Shown: piece by piece, positions 32,431-40,400 of the stretch | Layout of the letters: each line of letters opens with the position of its first letter | Numbering within the stretch: position 1 is the first letter of the stretch | NCBI GenBank assembly: GCA_025451995.1 | Contig: JANWJE010000051.1 | Location: forward strand, 1 to 42,716 | Length of the DNA: 42,716 nucleotides | Reading direction: 5' to 3' | Origin: Parachlamydiaceae bacterium | GTDB taxonomy: Bacteria; Chlamydiota; Chlamydiia; Chlamydiales; Parachlamydiaceae | Translations under genes and position numbers: made by a program | Notes under the pieces: generated by a model | Databases searched by the model: none | The model's input: the letters and a program-made list of their open reading frames with translations, nothing else | What the model was told of the DNA's origin: nothing

Positions 32431-33132
32431 CTATTGGGCTTGTAATTGATAAATTTCTTTATGGTTATTCCAATACTGGGATAATTTCATAAGCTCTTTT
32501 TCCTTTCCTAAAATCTTATCCGGATGCAATTTTAAAATTTTCTTCTTATAGATTTTATTCAAATCGCTAAATTTTTCTTTTCTTAGCTGCTCGAGGGGGA
32601 TATCCATAGTTTCAGAAAGTAATTTTTCGTTTTCCTGAAGGGCGACAAGTAAAATTAAACCCTTATTCTCTTTTGCCCGCTCAATCACTTTATCCGCCCA
32701 AGAACAACTATTCCCCGGAATAAAAAATTTAACTCCCAAGAGCATTAGCAACCCTTTTGTAAAAAAATTAACAGTTGCCGAAAGCACCCGCTTGACCAAC
32801 CCCTTTAATCCATACTTAAATTCATCTTCTAAGATTTGCTTATTTAGATCCCCCAAAAGATCAAGAACATGTTCGTTTAATTGATAATTAGTAAAAAAAG
32901 ACCCATTGATTAAGCTTTTCCTAACTTCATGTTTGTCGAGCAACTTTTTTTCAACGACTTCTGCTCCGATAATGAGAATGGTAAAAAGCTTTAAACCGAT
33001 GTTTTCAACTTTAGTTTTGGTTTCACCACACCCCTTCTCTTCAACAGAAGAGAAAGAAATTTCTTTAGGTTTTAAAAAGAATAGGGGGTCATTTGTAGAT
33101 ATTCTAGAAAAGTTGAGATTTGAATAAAACAT
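32431..33132 (-). CDS. C-terminal J-domain-like protein, paralogue 2
   Basis: 233 aa. Shares with its downstream neighbour the middle block GLKGLVKRVLSATVNFF ... FFIPGNSCSWADKVIERAKE (about 108-156) and the C-terminal J-like segment FSDLNKIYKKKILKLHPDK (HPD at 203-205). The middle block is moderately hydrophobic (KGLLMLLGVKFF) and might touch membranes. Tandem but divergent copies separated by 225 bp of AT-rich DNA suggest an old duplication. It is divergent from the GlmU-like gene at 33343. Confidence 0.72.
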   Translation of the reverse strand: MFYSNLNFSRISTNDPLFFLKPKEISFSSVEEKGCGETKTKVENIGLKLFTILIIGAEVVEKKLLDKHEVRKSLINGSFFTNYQLNEHVLDLLGDLNKQILEDEFKYGLKGLVKRVLSATVNFFTKGLLMLLGVKFFIPGNSCSWADKVIERAKENKGLILLVALQENEKLLSETMDIPLEQLRKEKFSDLNKIYKKKILKLHPDKILGKEKELMKLSQYWNNHKEIYQLQAQ

Positions 33133-33342
33133 TTGAATTTGCTGTTTATATATAAAAGTTTTTTGTTCAGTTTAACATAACTAAGGGATAATAAACAACT
33201 AACAAACGACATATTGACAGAGGGTTTTCTCTCGTAAAATTGAAGACTTATCTTCGTTTCCACAGCGCTAGAAGAAGAAGAGATATTAATTATATATTTA
33301 TTCTTCTTGTTGAAAAGCTGTGGAAAGTTTACAGTTTGAATC

Positions 33343-34035
33343 ATGTCTTTTTCGAGCACCTATTTTTTTGATACATCTAATTATCCACACGCATCTTTGT
33401 TCAAAGAGACCATTCTGCCTTGGGAAGTTTTGACGTTTTTATCAGAGTATTTAGGCAGTCTGCAATTAGGTAACATCCAAGGAAAAGTTTCACCTCAAGC
33501 CTATTTAATTAACCCCGAAACTATCTCAATTGGTCATGGAACGATCATCGAGCCCGGCGCTTACATCCACGGCCCTTGTTGGATTGGCAATCATTGTGTT
33601 GTGCGCCATGGTGCTTATATCAGAGGAAATCTACTGACGGGAGATGATTGTGTGATCGGCCATGGAACTGAAGTGAAGCATGCCATTTTCCTCAATCGGG
33701 TGCATGCTGCTCATTTTTCCTATATAGGGGATTCTATTCTCGGCAATGAGGTTAATCTGGGCGCAGGGACGAAATGCGCAAATTTTCGTCTTGATAAAGA
33801 GGCTGTTTTTGTTTCACTTCCTCAAGGACCTCACCCAACGCAAATGAGAAAGTTGGGGGCCTTAATAGGTGATAAAACACAAATTGGGTGTAATTGTGTC
33901 ACGAATCCCGGGACGTTAATTGGGCGAGAAGTCTCTTCCTATCCTTGCTTAAATCTTCGAGGTTTTATCTCCAGCTATTCGATTGTTAAACCCTCTGTCT
34001 CACCAATCATTGTCGATAAATCCCATAAAGGGTAG
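33343..34035 (+). CDS. Left-handed beta-helix (GlmU C-domain-like) acyl/nucleotidyl-transferase family protein
   Basis: 230 aa. Hexapeptide repeats run from about residue 55 to 215 (ISIGHGTIIEPGAYIHGPCW, GNHCVVRHGAYIRGNLL, IGDSILGNEVNLGAGTKCAN), building a left-handed beta-helix like the acetyltransferase half of GlmU. The nucleotidyltransferase half is absent. In C. trachomatis a gene annotated glmU lies next to ispA (CT629/CT628), which matches this pair. The role may be in sugar-nucleotide or acyl transfer for the envelope. The start has no clear Shine-Dalgarno sequence. 20 bp upstream of ispA. Confidence 0.85.
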   Translation: MSFSSTYFFDTSNYPHASLFKETILPWEVLTFLSEYLGSLQLGNIQGKVSPQAYLINPETISIGHGTIIEPGAYIHGPCWIGNHCVVRHGAYIRGNLLTGDDCVIGHGTEVKHAIFLNRVHAAHFSYIGDSILGNEVNLGAGTKCANFRLDKEAVFVSLPQGPHPTQMRKLGALIGDKTQIGCNCVTNPGTLIGREVSSYPCLNLRGFISSYSIVKPSVSPIIVDKSHKG

Positions 34036-34055
34036 ACTGTTTTGGAGGTTTTGGC

Positions 34056-34982
34056 ATGCAATCCACTTTTCAAAGCATATTAGATCCCTATAAAATTTGT
34101 GTTGAGCGAGCTTTAAAAGTTCACGTTGACCAACTCGGCCCAAAATCCCCTTTAAGAGACGCTTGCGAATATGCCCTCCTCAATGGCGGGAAAAGATTTC
34201 GCCCGGCGCTTGTCTTGATGATCGCAAAGGTTCTTGGGTTTGGGGTTGATGTGACGCAAGCTGCAATGGGGATTGAATTTTTTCATACGGCTTCATTAAT
34301 CGCTGATGACCTTCCCTGTATGGATAATGACGAGATGCGCCGCAATCAGCCCACCACCCATCGCATCTTTGGCGAATCGACAGCCCTTTTAGCAACCTAT
34401 GCCTTAATTTCTGCCGGGTACGCCTGTTTGGCGAAGAATAGCGTTGCCATTCGCAATAGTCGCCATCCATTTGCGCATCAAAGCGATCACATTTGCCTAC
34501 TCGCTTTGGAAAATGCCTCTTATAATACCGGCTTATTTGGAGCCACAGGGGGACAATACCTCGATTTGTCGCCGCCCAGCTTGTCGCAAGATGTTGTTAG
34601 AGAGGTGCTTCAAAAGAAAACCGTGACGCTTTTTGAAATTTCATTTGTTTTTGGGTGGTTATTTGGAGGAGGAGATGTGGATCTTCTTCCTGTTGTTAAG
34701 CAGGGGGCCGCCCATTTTGGGATGGCTTTTCAAATTGCCGATGACTTGGACGACATGGACCAAGATCAAGCGAACAATCATCCTTTAAATTTTGCGAATG
34801 TCTTTGGAAAACAAGAAGCTATGGCGATGTTCCACGAGGAAATCACTTCTTTTAGAAGCATTCTAAAAGAATTACATTTAGAAGGAAATGAACTTGAGCT
34901 GTTAATCGATTGTTTATCAATTTGGAAACAGTGTCCCATTGGCGCAGAGGATGTCATAAAAATGTCGCAGAGGATGTCATAA
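34056..34982 (+). CDS. ispA: Polyprenyl (farnesyl/geranylgeranyl) diphosphate synthase
   Basis: 308 aa trans-prenyltransferase that condenses isopentenyl diphosphate with allylic diphosphates for isoprenoid, quinone and undecaprenyl supply. NGGKRFRP binds IPP. The first Asp-rich motif is DDLPCMDND (from residue 84) followed by RRNQPTTH, and the second is ADDLDDMDQD near residue 240. The four residues between the first aspartates in DDLPCMD are typical of bacterial enzymes. A 23-bp tandem duplication at the 3' end shifts the frame and changes the last residues. Follows the GlmU-like gene by 20 bp. Confidence 0.93.
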   Translation: MQSTFQSILDPYKICVERALKVHVDQLGPKSPLRDACEYALLNGGKRFRPALVLMIAKVLGFGVDVTQAAMGIEFFHTASLIADDLPCMDNDEMRRNQPTTHRIFGESTALLATYALISAGYACLAKNSVAIRNSRHPFAHQSDHICLLALENASYNTGLFGATGGQYLDLSPPSLSQDVVREVLQKKTVTLFEISFVFGWLFGGGDVDLLPVVKQGAAHFGMAFQIADDLDDMDQDQANNHPLNFANVFGKQEAMAMFHEEITSFRSILKELHLEGNELELLIDCLSIWKQCPIGAEDVIKMSQRMS

Positions 34983-34988
34983 AAATGT
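34943..34988 (+). repeat. 23-bp tandem duplication at the 3' end of ispA
   Basis: Two perfect copies of a 23-bp unit beginning CGCAGAGGATGTCATAAAAA stand head to tail (34943-34965, 34966-34988). As 23 is not a multiple of three, the second copy is read in another frame and brings the stop, ending the protein in KMSQRMS. Without it the frame would end KMSHKS. Confidence 0.9.
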
Positions 34989-35045
34989 CGCATAAATCTT
35001 GAAATTATTTGTTTTTTATGACAAAACAAAAAGAAAAGTGTCGTA

Positions 35046-35212
35046 TATACTGCTTCCAGCTGAATCTTGGACTTTTGGGCTGCTTCAAAGCCCCGGGGTT
35101 GAGAGATCGCAAGAGGCATTGTGTTGATTTAATACTATGCCTCTTGCGATCTCTCAACCGCGGGAGCTTTCAAGCTAGCCCAAAATTCCAATATTCAACT
35201 GGAAGCAGTATA
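35046..35212. repeat. Long inverted repeat, dispersed palindromic element copy 3
   Basis: Arms of about 75 bp (35046-35119 and 35137-35212) pair around a 17-bp loop; the innermost 23 bp (GGTTGAGAGATCGCAAGAGG and three more) are perfect. Both outer ends are TATACTGCTTCCAGCTGAA or its complement, the same terminal sequence found once each at 7898 and 22214. It looks like a miniature inverted-repeat element. It ends one base before the fic ATG, and its terminal GGAAG supplies a Shine-Dalgarno sequence eight bases from that start. Confidence 0.85.
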
Positions 35213-35213
35213 G

Positions 35214-36254
35214 ATGCCTTTTAACCCAAAATTTACTATTTCTCTTCCTATAGCATCCGCCATTACCTCTATTGAAAGAACCAGAGGTTTTTTGGAAGCA
35301 GCTAATCTATCCAAAGATTGGATTGCGAAAATGCAAGCTCGTGCATTGACTTTAGAGGCCCACCATACCACACATATTGAGGGAACGCATTTGAGTTTGG
35401 ATCAATCAGAAAAATTGATCGCAGGTGAAACACTCTCTAATGTCGATGCGGAGGATGTTCAGGAATTACTTAATTATAAGAAAGCTTTTGATTTCGTGGC
35501 TAGTTATGTATTTTCTCAGGGTATAATTACTGAAGGATTGGTCCGAGAAATCCATCGCATTCTTATCAATAATGTGAGAGGAAACACTGCACAACCTGGA
35601 CAATATAGAAAGATTCAAAACTATGTTGCCAATTCAAAAACAAAAGAGATAATTTATACGCCGCCTTCTGCTTTTGAAGTTCCCATTTTAATGGCAGAAT
35701 TAGTTGATTGGATACAAAATGAAAGAACAATTCCTTCGGTCTTAGTATCCGGCATTGCACAATTTCAGCTTGTTCATATTCATCCTTTTTTAGATGGCAA
35801 TGGCAGAACAGCGCGACTTCTATCGACTTTATGTTTATACAGATCCGGTTATGATTTTAAAAAACTATTCACCATAAGTGAATATTATGACAGAAACAGA
35901 CAAGATTATTATAACGCCATTCAATCTGTCAGAAACGATAATATGGATATGACGTCTTGGTTAGAATATTTTTGCAAAGCTTTAGAAACCCAAATGCGTG
36001 AAATTCAATTGAAAGGGACGCAAGCAATTCAAATAGATATTTTGAAAATTCAACATAAACTATCTGACAGACAAAAGAAGCTGGTTGACAATTTTATAGA
36101 AAGAGGCGGTGAATTTTCAATTCATGATTGTGAATTGCTATTGCCTGGAGTCAATAGGCGTTCTTTGCAAAGAGATCTTGCAGATTTAATCACTAAAGAT
36201 TTAATTGTGCCAAGCGGCATAAAAAAAACAACCCGTTATCGAATCAATCTATAA
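35214..36254 (+). CDS. Fic-family AMP-transferase with class II inhibitory motif and winged helix
   Basis: 346 aa. The catalytic motif [12 protein letters not shown] (190-201) is complete, so nucleotide transfer (usually AMP from ATP to Ser/Thr/Tyr hydroxyls) is expected. The autoinhibitory helix TTHIEG (52-57) fits [S/T]xxxE[G/N] and lies N-terminal, so it is class II. A C-terminal winged-helix region ([20 protein letters not shown] onward) is typical of bacterial Fic/DOC proteins of this architecture. Target unknown: own gene regulation, toxin-like or host-directed roles are possible. The ribosome-binding site comes from the preceding inverted repeat. Confidence 0.92.
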   Translation: MPFNPKFTISLPIASAITSIERTRGFLEAANLSKDWIAKMQARALTLEAHHTTHIEGTHLSLDQSEKLIAGETLSNVDAEDVQELLNYKKAFDFVASYVFSQGIITEGLVREIHRILINNVRGNTAQPGQYRKIQNYVANSKTKEIIYTPPSAFEVPILMAELVDWIQNERTIPSVLVSGIAQFQLVHIHPFLDGNGRTARLLSTLCLYRSGYDFKKLFTISEYYDRNRQDYYNAIQSVRNDNMDMTSWLEYFCKALETQMREIQLKGTQAIQIDILKIQHKLSDRQKKLVDNFIERGGEFSIHDCELLLPGVNRRSLQRDLADLITKDLIVPSGIKKTTRYRINL

Positions 36255-36269
36255 CTGACGCCTGACGCA

Positions 36270-36380
36270 GGTGTAAAACCATTGGAGCAGATCTTGATCT
36301 TAATCACTCACCTTACGCACCAAGAGGAGCATTTCGGCTGAGCCAAAGCCCAAATGCTTCTCTTGGTGCGTAAGGTGAGT
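36270..36380. repeat. Dispersed palindromic element, copy 4
   Basis: The left end GGTGTAAAACCATTGGAGC resembles the left end of the 7780 copy. A 29-bp stem (ACTCACCTTACGCACCAAGA ... / ... TCTTGGTGCGTAAGGTGAGT, arms 36306-36334 and 36352-36380) pairs 28 of 29 with a 17-bp loop. The stem contains the same GTGCGTAA as the 7.8 and 22.2 kb copies. The right arm ends five bases before the next ATG and provides AAGGTGAG as its Shine-Dalgarno sequence. Confidence 0.8.
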
Positions 36381-36385
36381 TAATC

Positions 36386-37396
36386 ATGATTTATTATCGT
36401 TTGATTGCCTTGTGGATTTTCTGTGAAACGATGCTGGGAGGGATTATCCATGGGGCTAAAATCCCGGCGTCCGGTTTAATCCTGGGAAGCTGTGCGGTCA
36501 TCTGTATTTCTCTGATTGCATACTATGTTCCTGCAAAAGGTTCTGTCCTGAAAGCGACATTGATCGTCGCCATATTTAAAATGATGTTAAGTCCGCAAGC
36601 TCCGCCGACTGCCTACATTGCTGTATTTTTCCAGGGGCTTATGGGGGAAGTTTTATTCTGGAATAGGAAGGTTTTTTCTGTGTCTTGTTTGTTATTTGGG
36701 ATCGCGGTGTTGCTCGAATCGGGATTACAGCGAATTGTTATTTTAACAATTGTATATGGCGAGGATTTATGGCAGGCCATCAATACTTTCATCAATGGTG
36801 TGATAGGACAAACTGCACTTACAAATTATAGCTATTTTTTTGTTATAGGATACCTATTGATCCATGTAGTGGTAGGAATCATCGTGGGATTTTGGGCGGG
36901 GAGATTGCCGCAAGAAATACATACATGGACTATTCTCTACAAAGATTATCTTTTGGCAAATCATACATATCCAACGGAAATGCCATCTCCTCCAAAAAGA
37001 AAAAAGAAATTCAAAAAAAGCGCCATATTGATAGGGGTAACGCTTCTTCTATTATATATACAGTCATCTTTCAATATGGGCTTTGCGCTTTTATCGCCGA
37101 ATATCTACATGAGAATTTTTATTCGCTCTATGTTTATTCTATTAACGTGCTATTTTGTGGTTGGACCTTTCCTTGCTTGGCTTTTGAATCTATGGCTGCA
37201 AAAAAAAAAGATTAGAGAAAACGATATGATTCAAAAAATTTTACAATTTTTGCCCGCTACAAAAGACCTGGTGATGAAATGTTGGCAACTTACAGCTAAA
37301 AAAAATGGAGGGAGACGCATGTTGCTTTGTTGTAAAGTCATTTTAATTAATATACTTTTTTCGCCCCAAGAATTTGAATCAGGCAAAGAAGGATGA
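36386..37396 (+). CDS. Polytopic membrane protein of unknown function beside xanthine dehydrogenase
   Basis: 336 aa with about eight predicted membrane segments: six in the first 180 residues (e.g. ALWIFCETMLGGIIHGA, LILGSCAVICISLIAYYV, YFFVIGYLLIHVVVGIIVGF), a basic loop PPKRKKKFKKS, then two more (AILIGVTLLLLYIQS, MFILLTCYFVVGPFLAWLL). The chain shape recalls ECF-type substrate-binding or other small integral proteins, but no family motif is clear. It ends 6 bp before the molybdenum hydroxylase gene on the same strand, so uptake or export of that enzyme's substrate is a natural guess. Start supported by AAGGTGAG from the upstream hairpin. Confidence 0.8.
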   Translation: MIYYRLIALWIFCETMLGGIIHGAKIPASGLILGSCAVICISLIAYYVPAKGSVLKATLIVAIFKMMLSPQAPPTAYIAVFFQGLMGEVLFWNRKVFSVSCLLFGIAVLLESGLQRIVILTIVYGEDLWQAINTFINGVIGQTALTNYSYFFVIGYLLIHVVVGIIVGFWAGRLPQEIHTWTILYKDYLLANHTYPTEMPSPPKRKKKFKKSAILIGVTLLLLYIQSSFNMGFALLSPNIYMRIFIRSMFILLTCYFVVGPFLAWLLNLWLQKKKIRENDMIQKILQFLPATKDLVMKCWQLTAKKNGGRRMLLCCKVILINILFSPQEFESGKEG

Positions 37397-37402
37397 TTTG
37401 GT

Positions 37403-40400
37403 ATGAAAGAAGCAAATGCAGCTGATTTGAACAATTCATATTCAAACGAGCTTGTTTTTTGGCTCAACGGAGAAAAAGTTATAATTTTGAATCCAGATCC
37501 GACTGTGATGCTTGTCGATTATCTCCACGAGGTGGGTTTAACAGGCACAAAAATCGGATGCGGGCAAGGAGGATGCGGTGCATGTACTGTCATGCTATCT
37601 CATAGAGACCCATCCACAGGCGATCCTGTTTATTGTTCGGTCAATGCCTGTCTTCGACCTCTCTGTGCTGTCGATGGATTAATGGTTACAACTACTGAAG
37701 GGATCGGCAATGTTCATCAAGGGTTAGATCCAGCGCAATATTGCATTGCAAAAAATAATGGCAGCCAATGTGGCTTTTGTACGCCTGGTTTTGTGATGAA
37801 CACGCATGCCTACATGCAGCAGCATCCTGAGGCTACACGGGAGGAGTTGGAAAGCATTTATGGTGGTAATCTATGCCGCTGCACCGGATATCGCCCTATT
37901 TTAACAGGAGTGCGCACGCTGGCTTGCAATTACAGCGCAGAATGTGATCAATCGCAAAAGTGCCTCGTAGACCCAGCCTTTGATGTGAATGTCAAAAAAG
38001 AATTTAAGAAAATTGATTTAGATGAAATGCCTGCGTTTACTTTACCTTCCCGATTACTCCATTTTTCCGGTCGTGGTCGCGAATGGTTTAGGCCTAATAC
38101 GCTAGAAGATGTGATGCACATTAAAAAAAAATTTACAAAAGCGCATGGACGAGGCAGTGTCAAATTGGTGTTTGGCAATACGGCGTCTGGCGTCTACCCT
38201 AATGAAAAACCCGTGTGTTTGATTGATATTTCTTGTATTCAAGCATTAAATATCCTCAAGAAAAAAGAGAATGGCATCACAGTGGGTGCTACAACTACCA
38301 TTCAGAAACTTCTAGAATTTGCAGCAAGTGTAGTAAAGGAAGTGGGTTCAGAAAAAGGTCTTGGCCTTGCATCTCTTGTCTATCATGGTCAATTTATTGC
38401 AGGCTTACAAGTGCGCTCTGCCGGAAGTGTTGCCGGAAACATTTTCATGACAAGAGATCATGCTTTGCGCGGCGGGGCATTTCCTTCTGATTTATTTACT
38501 GTTTTTTCCGCAATGGGCGCTCAAATGACGATTGCTTCCGATCAATATGAGGGTGGACATCAACAATTTAATCTCATTGATATGCCGGCTACCGAGATGT
38601 TGCCCGAAGATGCCGTTATCGTTTGTTTTGATATTCCCTATATTCGAAAAGATGAGTATCTGCAAACGCATCGCATTGCTCGTCGTCCTCAAATGGCGCA
38701 TCCGATCGTTAATGCAGGTTTTCGTGTTTGTCTTGATGAGGCGGATCGAGTAAAACCAGAGGAAATTACCCTCGTTTATGGGGGACTCGCCACCATGATC
38801 CATCGCTGCAGTAAAACAGAGCGGTTTTTACAGGGCAAGAAATGGAATTCAGAGACATTGCGAGCAGCCCTGGCGGTGTTAAAAAAAGAAGTACAGAGTT
38901 TTACTGTTCCGATGGAGGAAGAGGGGATAACGACTGAATACAGATTGCAGCTTGCCGAAACTTTTTTCTACAAATTTTTTCTGCACGTTGCGTTAAAGCG
39001 AAATCCGGAAGGAGTTAAACCGGAATACGTTTCGGCAGCAAATCACGATATACGCAACCTATCTACCGGTACTCAAGAGTATTTCGAGTATCCCGAAATG
39101 TTTCCATTGACAAAACCCATTATTAAACGCGCAGCATTTGCGCAAGCCTCCGGTGAAATAAAATATACGCAAGATATTGAACTGCCTGTGGGCGGTTATT
39201 ATGGTGCCATGGTCATTAGCACACGTCCACATGCAACATTTAATTTCACTAAAAAAACATCCGGGTTAAATGAGCTGAAACATTTACTCAAGGAAAAATT
39301 TCCTGAGTTTAAAGATTTGGTGACTGCAGTAGATGTTCCGGAAGGCGGAACGAATTTGATCGGACTTGGCGATGATGATCCGATTTTTAGTGATGGATTG
39401 GTGACATCGGTCGGAGCATCCATTGGAATGGTGCTGGCGGAAACGATTTCTTCAGCAAAAGAAGTGGTCGAGTTTGTGAGTGAAGAATGTATTAGCTATG
39501 AAGATTTGCCAGCTATCATTACATTGGCAGATGCCATCAAAAACAATACTGTGATGCCAATGATTTTGAAATCAGCGGATCCCGATGAAGATATCAATCA
39601 ACGTTTGCCAACAATAGAGCGCTCAGGCAGTAATCAAGAATGGCTTAAGAATCCATTAAAACCGCTGCTTGGCACTAGCGCCATTAGTGGTACAGTAAAA
39701 ACTCCGCCTGTTGCTCATTTTTATTTAGAAACCAATTGCGCTCTTGCTATCCCCGGCCCCTATAACCAAATCACCGTTTACTCTTCCACTCAGAATCCAA
39801 ATGGCACTCAAAATGCAGTGGCCAAAGCACTTGGCATAAGACTCAACCAGGTGTCCATTATTCTTGAACAAATTGGAGGCGGTTTTGGTGCAAAGCAGCA
39901 TCGCTCTAATATTGTAGCTGCTCAAGCAGCAGTAGCTGCGCATACATGTAATCGCCCCGTGCGGCTGTTGTATGATAGAGCTACCGATATGCAAATGATA
40001 GGCAAGCATCATCCCTATGAAAGCGAGTATTATGCCGCATTCAGAGATGATGGAAAAATTGAAGCCATGCGATTGGATATCAAGTCTGATGCTGGCGATA
40101 CATATGATTGTTCATTTGCAGTTTTGGACTTAAGCCTTCTTTCAGCAGATGGTTGTTATAGAGTTGATACACTTCAAGCAAACGGAAGCTGTTATCGCAC
40201 TAACAAAACGAGCAACACTGCTTTTCGCACCTTTGGTGTCATGCAAATCTGGACGATTTTGGAAACAGTCATTGAACGAGTTGCATTTGAATTAACGAAG
40301 AAACTGGGGCGTAAAGTTCTTCCCGAAGAAATCCGTGAAAAGAACATGTATCGCAATGGCACACCAGAAGCCTATGATACAACACACTTTGACCAGGAAC

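Noticed and set aside
34180-34626. ORFs on both strands inside ispA
   Set aside because: Shadow frames of a well-supported prenyl diphosphate synthase.
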